64,000 bases of DNA from Kushneria phyllosphaerae (GTDB lineage Bacteria; Pseudomonadota; Gammaproteobacteria; Pseudomonadales; Halomonadaceae). Made by a program: the position numbers and the translations under genes. Location: NCBI RefSeq assembly GCF_900312995.1, contig NZ_ONZI01000001.1:1263587-1327586 (forward strand), in the 5' to 3' direction. A model generated the notes under the pieces. The model had not been told where the DNA came from. It saw only the letters and a program-made list of their open reading frames with translations, and did not search any database. Every line of letters begins with the position of its first letter. Position 1 is the first letter of the stretch. Of the stretch, positions 27,561 through 38,128 are shown piece by piece.

Positions 27561-28550
27561 TCAGGCATGACGATCCACGGCCTGTCGAACCAGCAGTTCC
27601 AGGCTTTCGCGATACGGCGATGGCGGCAGCAGCGTGAGCTGCTCGAGTGCGAGATCCACCATCTCATTGGCGCGCTGACGGGTGTACTCCAGTGCGCCGG
27701 TGTCCCGCACGATGGCCAGTACTTCATCGAGATAGGACAGTCCACCTTCGCTGATGGCGCGACGTACCACGTTGGCCTGCGCCGGGCTGCCCACCACCAT
27801 GGCGCGAATCAGGGGCAGGGTCGGTTTGCCCTCGGCAAGATCATCGCCCACGTTCTTGCCCATCTCGCTGGCATTGCCCTGATAGTCCAGCAGATCATCG
27901 ATGAGCTGAAAGGCCAGCCCCAGATAGCGGCCATAGAGCTTGAGTGCCTCGACCTGTGCCTCGGTGCCATCAGCCACCATGGCGCCGGTATGGGACGCCG
28001 CTTCGAACAGCATCGCGGTCTTGCCCTGGATGGTGTCGAAGTAGGCGGCTTCGTCAATGTCGGCATTGCCGATATTGGTCAGCTGCAGCACTTCGCCTTC
28101 GGCGATGATGGAGGTGGCGTTGGAGAGCACGGCCATGATTGGCATCGAGCCGACCTCGACCATCATTTCAAACGAGCGCGAATAGAGAAAATCGCCGACC
28201 AGTACCGAGGGGGCATTGCCCCAGGTGTCGTTGGCCGTGGCGCGACCGCGGCGCAGGTGGGATTCATCCACGACGTCATCATGCAAAAGCGTTGAGGTAT
28301 GCATGAATTCGATCAGGGCTGCCAGCGTGATGTGCTGCTGGCCTTCATATCCCAGTGCTCTGGCCGATAGAAGGGCCAGCAGTGGGCGAACGCGTTTCCC
28401 GCCACTTTCAATAATGTAGTTGCCGATCGTTTCGATCAGGGGAACATGGGAGGCAAGCTGCGCGCGAATGGTGCGGTCAACAGCTGCGAAGTCTTCCATG
28501 ACGGGTTCATGGGTCCTGGAAGCGCTGGGTGAAACGACTTGGCTGTTCAC
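27561..28550 (-). CDS. ispB: Octaprenyl (long-chain polyprenyl) diphosphate synthase
   Basis: About 329 aa from the GTG at 28550, which has GAGG 6 bases upstream; an ATG at 28499 aligns better with the E. coli start but has no ribosome site. It lengthens farnesyl diphosphate with isopentenyl units to make the quinone side chain. Both Asp-rich motifs are present: LLHDDVVDESHLRRG (first) and IDDLLDY (second), with GGKRVRP before them. Product length depends on residues that I cannot judge. It is divergent from rplU, as is common in gammaproteobacteria. Confidence 0.93.
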   Translation of the reverse strand: MNSQVVSPSASRTHEPVMEDFAAVDRTIRAQLASHVPLIETIGNYIIESGGKRVRPLLALLSARALGYEGQQHITLAALIEFMHTSTLLHDDVVDESHLRRGRATANDTWGNAPSVLVGDFLYSRSFEMMVEVGSMPIMAVLSNATSIIAEGEVLQLTNIGNADIDEAAYFDTIQGKTAMLFEAASHTGAMVADGTEAQVEALKLYGRYLGLAFQLIDDLLDYQGNASEMGKNVGDDLAEGKPTLPLIRAMVVGSPAQANVVRRAISEGGLSYLDEVLAIVRDTGALEYTRQRANEMVDLALEQLTLLPPSPYRESLELLVRQAVDRHA

Positions 28551-28875
28551 AGTGAACCTCGGGCTTCTATTCCCTGCAGGCATGGGCCCGGGCCGGCAGG
28601 ACAACAGGGGGGCTTGGGTTTGCCGGGCAGTCTTCTCGAAGGCCCTTTGGGCGTCGAAGCGACATGAATGCCCGGTATGCTAGGTAACCCCTTCATGGGC
28701 GTCAAGATGCATCATGGCGGGCCTTGAGTTGCCTCGCGCGGGCGGTTATAATTCGCGCCCTTATCTCATCGTGCTCCCTGTAAGATGGCTCGGTCGTCCT
28801 TGTTGAAGACGGGTTCGGGGCCACTTGCCACAGGTCGATGAAGCAGCCAACCGGATGAGTCAATTGGAGAATTCC
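28551..28875. other. ispB-rplU divergent intergenic region
   Basis: 325 bases without a gene. It holds the rplU promoter (listed separately) and a leader of about 115 bases before rplU. I saw no clear promoter for ispB and no riboswitch or small protein that I could support. Confidence 0.5.
28724..28752 (+). promoter_or_regulatory. Promoter of rplU-rpmA
   Basis: TTGAGT (28724-28729), exactly 17 bases, TATAAT (28747-28752). A strong sigma-70 promoter about 120 bases before the rplU ATG. Confidence 0.8.
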
Positions 28876-29184
28876 ATGTACGCAGTAATCAAGAGCGGCG
28901 GCAAGCAGTATCGCGTCCAGGAAGGCCAGCGTATCAAGCTGGAAAAGCTGGATGCGGCCACTGGTGACAGCATCGATTTCGATCAGGTGCTGATGGTCGG
29001 CGGTGACGATGTCAAGATCGGTGCACCGCTGGTGTCGGGCGCTGTTGTCAAGGCAGAGATCGTCTCTCACGGCCGCGGCGAGAAGGTTCATATCCTCAAG
29101 TTCCGTCGCCGCAAGCACAGCATGAAGCGTCAGGGCCACCGTCAGTGGTACACTGAAGTCAAAATCACCGGGATTACTGCGTAA
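28876..29184 (+). CDS. rplU: 50S ribosomal protein bL21
   Basis: 102 aa, family length. It starts [14 protein letters not shown], the family hallmark, and has the [19 protein letters not shown]-binding stretch near residues 75-90. It binds 23S rRNA in the large subunit. A TTGGAGA site precedes the ATG at 28876. rpmA follows after 31 bases and shares the promoter. Confidence 0.98.
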   Translation: MYAVIKSGGKQYRVQEGQRIKLEKLDAATGDSIDFDQVLMVGGDDVKIGAPLVSGAVVKAEIVSHGRGEKVHILKFRRRKHSMKRQGHRQWYTEVKITGITA

Positions 29185-29215
29185 GCATTTTCCGCATTTT
29201 CAGGAGGTCATACTC

Positions 29216-29473
29216 ATGGCTCACAAGAAGGCCGCAGGTAGTACACGTAACGGTCGCGATTCCGAGTCCAAACGTCTCGGCGTCAAGCTCTTCGGTGGTC
29301 AGGAAGCCTCTGCCGGCAGCATCATCGTTCGCCAGCGTGGCACTCGTTTCCACGCCGGTGAAGGTGTCGGCGTCGGTCGTGACTTCACTCTGTTCGCACT
29401 GCGCGACGGTCATGTGAAGTTCGAGACCAAGGGTCCGAAAAAGCGCAAGCACGTCAGCATCGTCTCCGCCTGA
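29216..29473 (+). CDS. rpmA: 50S ribosomal protein bL27
   Basis: 85 aa. It starts [16 protein letters not shown], the conserved N-terminus that reaches the peptidyl-transferase centre; there is no Firmicute-type cleaved extension. An AGGAGG site precedes it. It is the second gene of the rplU operon, closed by a strong terminator. Confidence 0.98.
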   Translation: MAHKKAAGSTRNGRDSESKRLGVKLFGGQEASAGSIIVRQRGTRFHAGEGVGVGRDFTLFALRDGHVKFETKGPKKRKHVSIVSA

Positions 29474-29488
29474 GACTGCTGATTGCTC

Positions 29489-29518
29489 AAAAGCCCCGCT
29501 CAGGCGGGGCTTTTTTTT
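29489..29518 (+). terminator. Terminator of rplU-rpmA
   Basis: AAGCCCCGC-TCAG-GCGGGGCTT followed by an eight-T run, 16 bases after the rpmA stop codon. Confidence 0.9.
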
Positions 29519-29668
29519 ATCATGTGGGTTCGTCAACACGACGGGCCCATGGGCTCTCGACCCGTACCCGGCGTAATATAACCGCCACGGTATGAGTGCA
29601 TACGACAGTCCTTTATTTTTCGATCATGGTTTTTGTATACAGGGCGACGAGTCGCCGGGAGTAGTGGC

Positions 29669-30877
29669 ATGCAGTTCGTCGATGAAGCCTCGATCACGGT
29701 GGAAGCCGGTAATGGTGGCAGTGGCTGCGTCAGCTTTCGCCGCGAAAAGTACGTGCCGCGCGGTGGGCCGGACGGTGGTGATGGTGGTCACGGCGGCAGT
29801 GTCATCCTGGTCGGTGATGAGTCGCTCAATACGCTGATCGACTTCAAGTTTCAGCGTTTTCACAAGGCCCCCAACGGACAGCCTGGCCGTGGCAGCCAGA
29901 TGAACGGCCGCAAGGGGGAAGATCTGATCGTGCAGGTGCCGGTGGGTACCACCATCATCGATGTTGAAACCCTTGAGGTGATCGGTGATATCACGGCCGT
30001 GGGTCAGGAACTCAAGGTGGCGCAGGGTGGCCGCCGAGGGCTGGGCAATGTGCACTTCAAGTCCTCGACCAACCGTACCCCGCGTCAGAGCGTGCCGTCA
30101 GGTGAAGGCGAGCGTCGTGAGCTGCGTCTCGAGCTCAAGCTGATGGCCGATGTTGGCCTGCTGGGCATGCCCAATGCCGGCAAGTCGACTCTGATCCGCT
30201 CCGTATCGGCGGCGCGTCCCAAGGTGGCGGACTATCCGTTTACGACGCTGGTGCCCAATCTGGGCGTCGTCAAGCTGGGGCTCCAAGAACACTTTGTCAT
30301 GGCCGATGTGCCGGGGCTGATCGAGGGTGCCGCCGACGGCGCGGGCCTGGGGCTTCGCTTTCTCAAGCACCTGACCCGCACGCGCCTTCTGCTGCATGTC
30401 ATCGATGTGGCGCCCTTTGATGAAAGTGATCCGGTCGAGTCGGCTGAAAAAATCATTCACGAGCTTGAGCAGTACTCTCCGACGCTGGCCGAAAGCCCGC
30501 GCTGGCTGGTGCTCAACAAGTGTGATCTGGTCGATGAGGATACCCGCGAAGCGATGCTTGAGCGGATTGTCGAGCGTCTGAACTGGGACGGCCCGATCTT
30601 TCGTATTTCTGCCATTGCCGGGCAGGGCACCGATGCTCTGGTACAGGCCGTGCATCGCTGGCTGGTCGAGCAGCGCCAGCTCGAGCAGGAAGATGAAGGT
30701 TATGCCGGACGCATGCGCGCCATTCGCGAGCGCATGGAAGCCGAGGCCGTGGCCCGTACCGAAGCGCGCATGGCCTTCATGGCCGGCCGTCAGCGTCGTG
30801 ATGTCGACAGCGGTGATGGTGATGACGATGATTTCGACGATGATGATTTTGACGTCGAAGTGGAATATCAGCCCTGA
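29669..30877 (+). CDS. obgE: GTPase Obg/CgtA
   Basis: 402 aa. Essential GTPase binding the large ribosomal subunit; it takes part in ribosome assembly and the stringent response. The glycine-rich OBG fold is residues 1-158 ([19 protein letters not shown]). The G domain has GMPNAGKST (G1), DVPGLIEGA (G3) and NKCDLV (G4). The C-terminus is a strongly acidic tail of Asp with Phe, ending VEVEYQP, as in E. coli. The ATG at 29669 has GGGAG upstream. proB starts 36 bases after and is probably co-transcribed. Confidence 0.98.
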   Translation: MQFVDEASITVEAGNGGSGCVSFRREKYVPRGGPDGGDGGHGGSVILVGDESLNTLIDFKFQRFHKAPNGQPGRGSQMNGRKGEDLIVQVPVGTTIIDVETLEVIGDITAVGQELKVAQGGRRGLGNVHFKSSTNRTPRQSVPSGEGERRELRLELKLMADVGLLGMPNAGKSTLIRSVSAARPKVADYPFTTLVPNLGVVKLGLQEHFVMADVPGLIEGAADGAGLGLRFLKHLTRTRLLLHVIDVAPFDESDPVESAEKIIHELEQYSPTLAESPRWLVLNKCDLVDEDTREAMLERIVERLNWDGPIFRISAIAGQGTDALVQAVHRWLVEQRQLEQEDEGYAGRMRAIRERMEAEAVARTEARMAFMAGRQRRDVDSGDGDDDDFDDDDFDVEVEYQP

Positions 30878-30913
30878 GGTCCGCCGGGCATGACGCCGGA
30901 GCTGGAGAGTGCG

Positions 30914-32062
30914 ATGACAGAACAGGCCCTGGAAGGTAGTCGCAGTCAGGTCACGCGGCTGCGTCGTGTGGTGGTCAAGATCGGCAGTGCGCTGTTGACC
31001 AACGATGGTCGCGGGCTGGATGAAGCGGCCATCGGTGGCTGGGTGGATCAGCTTGCCGAGCTGCATCGACGCGGCGTTGAAGTGGTACTGGTGTCTTCCG
31101 GTGCCGTGGCCGAAGGCATGGTCCGGCTGGGCTGGCAGGTCCGACCCAGTGCGCTTCATGATCTGCAGGCCGCTGCCGCCGTCGGGCAGACCGGACTGGT
31201 GCGCAGCTATGAAGACCACTTTGCCCGCTTTGACATTCGCACTGCGCAGATTCTGTTGACCCATGATGATCTGTCCAACCGCAAGCGCTATCTCAATGCG
31301 CGCTCGGCCCTGCGTACCCTGATTGATCTGGGCGTGGTGGCCATCGTCAACGAAAACGACACGGTTGTGACCGACGAGATTCGCTTTGGCGACAATGACA
31401 CGCTGGGCGCGCTGGTGGTCAATCTGCTGGAAGCCGATGCCCTGATCATCCTGACCGATCAGGAGGGTCTCTATAATGCCGACCCTCGAAAGGATGCCGA
31501 TGCGCAACTGATCAGCGAGGGCAAGGCAGATGACCCGCGCTGGGTAGCCGTGGCCGGTGATGGTGGCAAGCTGGGTCGAGGCGGCATGGCCACCAAGATT
31601 CGTGCTGCCAGACTGGCTGCGCGTTCCGGAGCATTGACGCTGATTGCCAGCGGTCGCCAGCCTCGGGTGCTGTCGCGTCTGCTTGAAGGCGAGGGCATTG
31701 GCACGCTGCTGGTGCCGGAGCATGCGCCAATGACGGCTCGCAAGCGCTGGCTGGCCGGGCAGCTGCAGGTTCGGGGCACGCTGACGCTGGACCAGGGGGC
31801 TGTGACCCGCGTCCGTCAGCGGGGCTCAAGTCTTTTGCCGGTAGGCGTCACGGCCGTGGATGGAAATTTTCGTCGCGGCGACATGGTGCTGTGTGTGGAT
31901 GGTGACGGCGAGCCGATTGCCAAGGGGCTGGCCAATTACGATGCTCAGGATACCGGGCGAATACTGGGTGTGCCGACCCACGACATCGTGGCGCATCTGG
32001 GCTATATCGAGGCTCCCGAGCTTATTCATCGTGACAACATGGTGATCCTTTGCGACCCCTGA
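30914..32062 (+). CDS. proB: Glutamate 5-kinase
   Basis: 382 aa. First step of proline synthesis, and so of one osmolyte: ATP plus glutamate to glutamyl 5-phosphate. The kinase domain has [10 protein letters not shown] at the start, VSSGAVAEG, and [21 protein letters not shown] domain fills about 275-370. I chose the ATG at 30914 with GGAG 7 bases before it; an ATG 8 codons upstream is less likely. No proA is adjacent. Confidence 0.97.
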   Translation: MTEQALEGSRSQVTRLRRVVVKIGSALLTNDGRGLDEAAIGGWVDQLAELHRRGVEVVLVSSGAVAEGMVRLGWQVRPSALHDLQAAAAVGQTGLVRSYEDHFARFDIRTAQILLTHDDLSNRKRYLNARSALRTLIDLGVVAIVNENDTVVTDEIRFGDNDTLGALVVNLLEADALIILTDQEGLYNADPRKDADAQLISEGKADDPRWVAVAGDGGKLGRGGMATKIRAARLAARSGALTLIASGRQPRVLSRLLEGEGIGTLLVPEHAPMTARKRWLAGQLQVRGTLTLDQGAVTRVRQRGSSLLPVGVTAVDGNFRRGDMVLCVDGDGEPIAKGLANYDAQDTGRILGVPTHDIVAHLGYIEAPELIHRDNMVILCDP

Positions 32063-32091
32063 CCTGGGGCTGGTATTGCTTCGAGGGCGCT

Positions 32092-32099
32092 GCTAGAAT
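32092..32099 (+). promoter_or_regulatory. Likely extended -10 promoter of rpsT
   Basis: TGCTAGAAT carries a TGn extension plus TAGAAT (32094-32099), about 80 bases before the rpsT ATG. The -35 (TGGTAT at 32071) is poor, as extended -10 promoters allow. Confidence 0.4.
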
Positions 32100-32179
32100 G
32101 CCGCCTCTCTTGTGAAGGTGCCCGCCCAAGAGGCACTTTTATCAAAATTTATCAACGTCAACACTCCAGGGAGTAGACG

Positions 32180-32446
32180 ATGGCCAATACCCGTCAGGCT
32201 CGTAAGCGCGCCGTCCAGTCCGAGCGCCGCCGCCAGAAAAATGCCAGCCAGCGTTCCATGGTTCGCACGCACATCAAGCGTGTTATCAAGGCAATCAACA
32301 GCGGTGATCACAGTGTCGCCATGGCCGAGTTCCGCGTTGCACAGCGCGTGATCGACCGTATCGCTGACAAGCATGCCTATGACAAGAACCGCGCCGCTCG
32401 TACCAAGAGCCGTCTGAACGCGCGTATCAAGGCGCTGGCTGCCTGA
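32180..32446 (+). CDS. rpsT: 30S ribosomal protein bS20
   Basis: 88 aa, very basic. MANTRQARKRAVQSERRRQKN is the usual start of S20, which binds 16S rRNA in the small subunit. AGGGAGT precedes the ATG. A strong terminator follows 38 bases after the stop codon. Confidence 0.98.
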   Translation: MANTRQARKRAVQSERRRQKNASQRSMVRTHIKRVIKAINSGDHSVAMAEFRVAQRVIDRIADKHAYDKNRAARTKSRLNARIKALAA

Positions 32447-32484
32447 TAACAGGGAAACGCCCTGTTGTAGACAGCAGTACCTGC

Positions 32485-32510
32485 AAAAAACCGGCTTCGG
32501 CCGGTTTTTT
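32485..32510 (+). terminator. Terminator of rpsT
   Basis: AAAAAACCGGC-TTCG-GCCGGTTTTTT: UUCG-type tetraloop with symmetrical A and T runs. Confidence 0.9.
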
Positions 32511-32584
32511 GCGTATCCGGGCAATGCCGCGATGAAAGCCTGGGATCATCATGTGGCCCTTTTCAGATGGGGAGATCATATCTC

Positions 32585-34150
32585 GTGAGTGCTGAAGTGA
32601 GCGGAGCAAAGGGCGCTGGGCTGTTGCGTTCGGGCATGGTAGTAGGCGTCATGACAATGCTGTCACGGGTGCTGGGTCTGGCGCGTGATGTGGTCGTGGC
32701 CACGTTGTTTGGTGCCGGCAGTGGTGCTGACGCCTTCTTTATCGCTTTCAGGATTCCCAACTTCCTGCGTCGCCTGTTTGCAGAGGGCGCCTTCAATCAG
32801 GCCTTCGTGCCGGTATTGTCGGAGTATGCCTCCCAGCGCGAGCGTCAGGAGGTCAGAGAGCTTCTGGACGCCACGGCCGGGACGCTTGCCGTGGTCCTGC
32901 TGGGTATTACGGTACTGGCAGTGCTGTGTTCTCCCTGGCTGGTCTGGGTCTTTGCGCCCGGATTCCATGATGATGGCCATGGCAAGCTGGCACTGACGGC
33001 CGAGATGCTGCGCCTGACCTTTCCCTATCTGCTGCTGATTTCGCTCACCGCCTTTTCGGGCAGTGTCCTCAACAGCTACGGCCGCTTTGCCGTGCCGGCC
33101 TTTACCCCCGTGCTTTTGAACCTGTCGATGATCGGGGCAGGGCTGTGGCTGGCCCCACTGCTGGATGTCCCGGTCATGGCGCTGGCGTGGGGCGTGTTGA
33201 TTGCAGGCATTGCGCAGCTGCTGTTTCAGATTCCCTTTTTGCTGCGGCTGGGGCTGCTGCCGCGCCTGCGGCCCAACTTCCGCCATACCGGCGTTCGTCG
33301 CATCCTGCGCCTGATGGGCCCGGCCATGTTCGGGGTGTCGGTATCGCAGATCAATCTGCTGCTCGATACCGTGCTGGCATCAATACTGGTGGGCGGCAGC
33401 GTCTCCTGGCTCTACTACTCCGACCGACTGGTGGAGCTGCCGCTTGGCGTCTTTGGCATTGCGATAGGCACCGTGATTCTGCCGGCCCTGTCACGTCAGC
33501 ATGCCAGTGATGATCCCACGCATTTTGCCCGCATGATCGACTGGGGCATTCGCGCCGTGCTGCTGATCGGACTGCCGGCGGCGCTGGCGCTGATCGTGCT
33601 GGCCGAGCCGCTGTTGATCACGCTCTTTCACTATGGCGCGATGACCGATCACGATATCGTCATGGCCTCGCGCAGTCTGCGTGCCTATGCGCTGGGCCTG
33701 GTCGCCTTCATGCTGATCAAGGTGCTGGCGCCCGGCTACTACGCGCGTCAGGACACTAAAACGCCGGTCAAGATCGGGATCATTGCCATGGTGGCCAACA
33801 TGGCTTTCAATCTGATGTTGATGTGGCCGCTGGCGCATGCAGGGCTTGCGCTGGCCACGGCAATGTCGGCCTGGCTCAATGCTGTCCTGCTGGGGCGTGG
33901 TCTTCTGCAGCGCGATGTGCTGAAGTTTCAGCCCGGCTGGGGGCGACTGTCCCTGCAGCTGCTGGTCGGCTGTGTGCTGCTCACCGGCGGGCTCTGGTGG
34001 TTGACGCCCGACTGGCAACAATGGCTGTCGTGGGGAATCGAGCAGCGTCTTGCGGTACTGCTGGGCCTGATCGTTGGGGCTTTGGCGGTCTACTTTGCCT
34101 GGCTGGGTGTTGCCGGAGTCCGCGTGCGCCATTTCAAACTGCGCGGCTGA
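32585..34150 (+). CDS. murJ: Lipid II flippase MurJ
   Basis: About 521 aa and 14 predicted membrane helices. It moves the peptidoglycan precursor lipid II across the inner membrane. The N-terminus SRVLGLARDVVVATLFGAGSGADAF and IPNFLRRLFAEGAFNQAFVPV are diagnostic, with the arginines of the central cavity. The start is uncertain: a GTG at 32585 has GGGGAG 10 bases upstream, while an ATG at 32567 gives six more residues and no ribosome site. The gene order rpsT-murJ-ribF-ileS is conserved in related bacteria. Confidence 0.96.
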   Translation: MSAEVSGAKGAGLLRSGMVVGVMTMLSRVLGLARDVVVATLFGAGSGADAFFIAFRIPNFLRRLFAEGAFNQAFVPVLSEYASQRERQEVRELLDATAGTLAVVLLGITVLAVLCSPWLVWVFAPGFHDDGHGKLALTAEMLRLTFPYLLLISLTAFSGSVLNSYGRFAVPAFTPVLLNLSMIGAGLWLAPLLDVPVMALAWGVLIAGIAQLLFQIPFLLRLGLLPRLRPNFRHTGVRRILRLMGPAMFGVSVSQINLLLDTVLASILVGGSVSWLYYSDRLVELPLGVFGIAIGTVILPALSRQHASDDPTHFARMIDWGIRAVLLIGLPAALALIVLAEPLLITLFHYGAMTDHDIVMASRSLRAYALGLVAFMLIKVLAPGYYARQDTKTPVKIGIIAMVANMAFNLMLMWPLAHAGLALATAMSAWLNAVLLGRGLLQRDVLKFQPGWGRLSLQLLVGCVLLTGGLWWLTPDWQQWLSWGIEQRLAVLLGLIVGALAVYFAWLGVAGVRVRHFKLRG

Positions 34151-34214
34151 TGCCTGTCCGTTGGGCGTGTACAGCGCTATAATCGAAGGTTTATCACGGC
34201 GGGCAGCAGTGGGC

Positions 34215-35276
34215 ATGGAACTGATCAGAGGTTTACATAATCTACGCCCCCGGCACCGGGGCAGTGTTGTCACCATCGGCAACTTCGATGGGGTCCATCG
34301 TGGTCATCAGGCCATTCTGGATCAGTTGAAGGCACATGCCCGGGCGCATGACCTGCCGGCCGTGGTCGTAGTGTTCGAGCCTCAGCCGCGCGAGTATTTT
34401 TCCGGTGATCAAGCGCCGCCCCGGCTGACCCGGTTAAGCGACAAGGTGCGCCTGCTGGGTCAGTACGGGGCCGATCGGGTGCTGTGCCTGCCCTTTAATT
34501 GCCGCCTGCGTGAACTGTCGGCTCGCGAGTTCGTGGATCGTGTGTTGATACAGGGGCTGGGTGTTCGCCATCTGGTGGTGGGCGATGATTTTCGCTTTGG
34601 CTGTGATCGTGCCGGGGATTTTGACCTGCTCAAAACACTTGGCGAGCAGGCCGGTTTTTCGGTTGAGCACACGCGCACCTTTCAGATTGGAGGAGAGCGG
34701 GTGTCGAGCACTCGTGTGCGCACCCTCTTGGCCTCGGGCAATTTCGAGCAGGCCGAGCAGCTTCTGGGGCGTCCCTTCAGTCTGGAAGGCCGGGTGGTCA
34801 AGGACCGTCAGCTGGGGCGTACCATTGGCGTCCCCACGGCCAATCTGCCCATGCTGCCGGGCCCGCTGATCCTGCGCGGGGTCATGGCGGCCATGACCCG
34901 GCTCGAGGATGGGCGTGAGGTGCCCGGTGTGCTCAATATCGGCTGGCGACCCACGGTCGGGGCGGATCGCCCGGTTCTTGAAGTGCATCTTTTCGATCTT
35001 GATGAGTCCCTTTATGGACAGCGTCTGATCGTCATGCCCTGCGCCAGACTGCGGGGCGAAGAGACCTTCGCTTCCATCGATGAACTCAAGCGCCGCATTC
35101 ATCTTGATATCGATCAGGCGCGCAACTATTTCAAGCAGTACGATTTCCGGCAGCACGCTTCTGACGCCGTGGGTACCTCGCCCGACGCAGAAGGGGTGGA
35201 TGCATCATTGCCTTCCTGCCGCTATCCCATGGCCTCGGCGCCACTGGCGGCGGAACGCAGCAAACATGAACAGTGA
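34215..35276 (+). CDS. ribF: Bifunctional riboflavin kinase/FAD synthetase
   Basis: 353 aa from the ATG at 34215. It turns riboflavin into FMN and then FAD. The N-terminal nucleotidyltransferase has [11 protein letters not shown] (residues 22-32) and SSTRVR; the C-terminal kinase has [12 protein letters not shown] with the conserved PTAN. The protein carries a tail of roughly 40 residues rich in Ala, Ser and Asp beyond the usual end of about 310 aa. It is followed by ileS after 17 bases and likely shares its transcript. Confidence 0.97.
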   Translation: MELIRGLHNLRPRHRGSVVTIGNFDGVHRGHQAILDQLKAHARAHDLPAVVVVFEPQPREYFSGDQAPPRLTRLSDKVRLLGQYGADRVLCLPFNCRLRELSAREFVDRVLIQGLGVRHLVVGDDFRFGCDRAGDFDLLKTLGEQAGFSVEHTRTFQIGGERVSSTRVRTLLASGNFEQAEQLLGRPFSLEGRVVKDRQLGRTIGVPTANLPMLPGPLILRGVMAAMTRLEDGREVPGVLNIGWRPTVGADRPVLEVHLFDLDESLYGQRLIVMPCARLRGEETFASIDELKRRIHLDIDQARNYFKQYDFRQHASDAVGTSPDAEGVDASLPSCRYPMASAPLAAERSKHEQ

Positions 35277-35293
35277 CGGCTGACCATCAGGTT

Positions 35294-38128
35294 ATGAGCG
35301 ACTACAAGCATACGTTGAATCTGCCCCATACCGATTTCCCCATGCGTGGCATGCTGCCCAAGCAGGAGCCGGGCCGGGTTTCGCAGTGGCAGGACATGAA
35401 TCTGTACCAGCGCCTGCGTGAAGCGCGCGCCGGTGCCCCTTTGTTCGTGCTGCATGATGGCCCTCCCTATGCCAACGGCAGCATCCATATCGGGCATGCG
35501 CTCAACAAGATCCTGAAGGACATCATCGTCAAGTCGAAGAACCTGGCAGGCTTTGATGCGCCTTATGTGCCGGGCTGGGACTGTCACGGTCTACCGATCG
35601 AGCACAAGGTAGAGACCACCCATGGCAAGCATCTGGAGCCCGAGAAGGCGCGGGCGCTGTGTCGCGAATATGCGAGCGCCCAGGTCGAAACCCAGCTGGC
35701 CGATTTTGTTCGTCTGGGCGTGATTGGTGACTGGGATCATCCCTATCGCACCATGGATTATGTCAACGAAGCCGGCGAGATCCGGGCGCTGGCTGACATG
35801 GTCGAGACAGGGTTTGTCTTCAAGGGGCTCAAGCCGGTCAACTGGTGTTTTGACTGTGGCTCGGCACTGGCCGAGGCCGAAGTGGAATATCAGGACAAGA
35901 AGTCCGATGCCATTGATGTGGCCTTTCCGGTGGAAGATGTCGATAAGCTGGCAGAGGCCTTTGGCCTTGAAGCGCTGGCAAGGCCGGCTGCCGCGGTCAT
36001 CTGGACCACCACGCCCTGGACCATTCCCGCCAACCAGGCGCTCAACGTGCATCCGGACTTCACCTATGCGCTGGTCGATACCGGTGAGCGTCTACTGGTG
36101 ATGGCTGAAGAGCTGGTCGAGAGCTCTCTGGAGCGCTTTGGCCTGAGCGGTGACGTGATCGCCACGACCGCGGGCAAGTCGCTTGAGCTGATCAACTTCC
36201 GTCACCCCTTTTATGATCGTCTGTCACCGGTTTATCTGGCCGACTACGTCGAGTCCGAAATTGGCAGCACGGGTATCGTTCACTCGGCCCCGTCCTACGG
36301 CGTGGATGACTTCAACACCTGCCGTGCCCATGGCATGAGCTTTGACGACATGCTCAACCCGGTGCAGGGCAACGGTGTCTATGTCGACGACCTGCCGTTT
36401 TTTGGCGGCCAGATGATCTGGAAAGCCAACCCGAACATCATCGAAAAGCTCGGCGAAGTCGGCGCGTTGATGGCGCACAAGCCCATCACGCACAGCTACA
36501 TGCACTGCTGGCGCCACAAGTCCCCGGTGATCTACCGCGCCACGGCGCAGTGGTTCGTGGGCATGGATATCCAGGGTCGGGAGGGCAAAACGCTTCGCGA
36601 GCTTGCCCTTGAAAGCATCGAGGCGACCCGGTTTACACCGGCCTGGGGCAAGGCGCGTCTACACAGCATGATCGCCAATCGTCCGGACTGGTGTATTTCG
36701 CGTCAGCGTAACTGGGGCGTGCCGATTCCGTTCTTTTTGCACAAGCAAACCGGTGAGCTGCATCCGCGCACTGTCGAGCTCATGGAAGAAGTGGCCCAGC
36801 GCGTCGAGAAAGAGGGCATTGATGCCTGGTTTCGTCTCGACCCGACCGAGCTTCTTGGCGACGAGGCCAATGAGTTTGAGAAGGTGATGGATACGCTGGA
36901 TGTCTGGTTTGACTCGGGCACCACTCATCGTCATGTGCTGCGCGGCTCGCATCCCCAGGGGCATGACAGCGGCCCGCTGGCCGATCTGTACCTTGAAGGG
37001 TCGGATCAGCATCGCGGCTGGTTCCACTCCTCGCTTCTGACCGGCGCGGCGATTGACGGCCATGCGCCTTATCGTCAGCTTTTGACCCACGGCTTCACGG
37101 TGGACGCTCAGGGACGCAAGCAGTCGAAATCGCTGGGCAACGTGGTCGCCCCGCAGACGGTCATGGACAAGCTCGGCGCCGACATTCTGCGCCTGTGGGT
37201 GGCCTCGACCGACTACTCGGGCGAGATGGCGGTGTCTGACGAGATTCTCAAGCGTACCGCCGATGTGTACCGTCGCATTCGCAATACCTCGCGCTTTTTG
37301 CTGAGCAACCTCAACGGCTTTGACCCGAAGCGCGACATGGTGGCGTTTGACGACATGATTGCGCTGGACCGCTGGGTCATTGATCGTGCAGTGCTTTTGC
37401 AGGCGCGCATCGAAAAGGCCTTCGAGGAGTATCGTTTCCGCGACGTCTACCAGCAGGTACATGATTTCTGCGCCCGCGACCTGGGCGGTTTCTATCTCGA
37501 CATCATCAAGGATCGTCAGTACACCACTCAGCCTGATTCGCTGGCTCGCCGCAGCTGTCAGAGTGCGCTCTATCATGTGATCGAGGCGCTATCGCGCTGG
37601 ATTGCGCCGATTCTTTCCTTCACGGCCGAAGAGATCTTTGAGCATATTCCCGGCGAGCGTGGTGACAGCGTGCTGCTGGAAACTTATTACGAAGGCCTTG
37701 CCACGCTGCCGGAAGACGCGACCATGGGGCGCGCCTTCTGGGATCGTGTGATCGAGGTCAAGCAGGCGGTCAACAAGCAGCTCGAGGACGCGCGTAACGA
37801 GGGCATCATCAAGGGGGCGCTGGACAGTGAAGTTACCCTGTATGTGGATGATGAACTTCATGCGCTGCTGTCACGCTTCGAGGAGGAACTGCGCTTTGTT
37901 CTGATCACCTCCGAGGCCACGCTGGCGCCCCTGTCGGCAGGCGGCGATGCACGTACGACCGAGCTTGACGGCCTGAAGGTTGCCATTCGCCTGAGCGAGT
38001 TCGACAAGGATGAACGCAGCTGGGAGCGCCGTGCCGACGTGGGTGCCAATCCGGACTATCCGACGCTGTCGGCGCGCTCGATTTCCAATCTGCCGGATGG
38101 CCCCGGTGAGGTGCGTCGTTATGCCTAA
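35294..38128 (+). CDS. ileS: Isoleucyl-tRNA synthetase lacking the C-terminal zinc cysteines
   Basis: 944 aa (E. coli 938). Class I enzyme that charges tRNA-Ile. [12 protein letters not shown] carries HIGH, and KQSKS (in [10 protein letters not shown]) stands for KMSKS. The editing domain has [12 protein letters not shown]. The start [11 protein letters not shown] aligns with E. coli. Oddity: in the C-terminal zinc site, the four cysteines expected at the positions matching E. coli 901, 904, 921 and 924 are Asp906, Ser909, Ser926 and Ser929, with the spacing kept exactly and the surroundings (W..RADVG, SNL..GEVRRYA) still family-like. The zinc should be lost. lspA overlaps its end by 8 bases. 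Confidence 0.97.
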   Translation: MSDYKHTLNLPHTDFPMRGMLPKQEPGRVSQWQDMNLYQRLREARAGAPLFVLHDGPPYANGSIHIGHALNKILKDIIVKSKNLAGFDAPYVPGWDCHGLPIEHKVETTHGKHLEPEKARALCREYASAQVETQLADFVRLGVIGDWDHPYRTMDYVNEAGEIRALADMVETGFVFKGLKPVNWCFDCGSALAEAEVEYQDKKSDAIDVAFPVEDVDKLAEAFGLEALARPAAAVIWTTTPWTIPANQALNVHPDFTYALVDTGERLLVMAEELVESSLERFGLSGDVIATTAGKSLELINFRHPFYDRLSPVYLADYVESEIGSTGIVHSAPSYGVDDFNTCRAHGMSFDDMLNPVQGNGVYVDDLPFFGGQMIWKANPNIIEKLGEVGALMAHKPITHSYMHCWRHKSPVIYRATAQWFVGMDIQGREGKTLRELALESIEATRFTPAWGKARLHSMIANRPDWCISRQRNWGVPIPFFLHKQTGELHPRTVELMEEVAQRVEKEGIDAWFRLDPTELLGDEANEFEKVMDTLDVWFDSGTTHRHVLRGSHPQGHDSGPLADLYLEGSDQHRGWFHSSLLTGAAIDGHAPYRQLLTHGFTVDAQGRKQSKSLGNVVAPQTVMDKLGADILRLWVASTDYSGEMAVSDEILKRTADVYRRIRNTSRFLLSNLNGFDPKRDMVAFDDMIALDRWVIDRAVLLQARIEKAFEEYRFRDVYQQVHDFCARDLGGFYLDIIKDRQYTTQPDSLARRSCQSALYHVIEALSRWIAPILSFTAEEIFEHIPGERGDSVLLETYYEGLATLPEDATMGRAFWDRVIEVKQAVNKQLEDARNEGIIKGALDSEVTLYVDDELHALLSRFEEELRFVLITSEATLAPLSAGGDARTTELDGLKVAIRLSEFDKDERSWERRADVGANPDYPTLSARSISNLPDGPGEVRRYA

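Noticed and set aside
30098..31723. 541-codon open frame on the minus strand across obgE and proB
   Set aside because: It is antisense to two well-supported genes, has no family character and no ribosome site; long antisense frames are common in GC-rich coding DNA.
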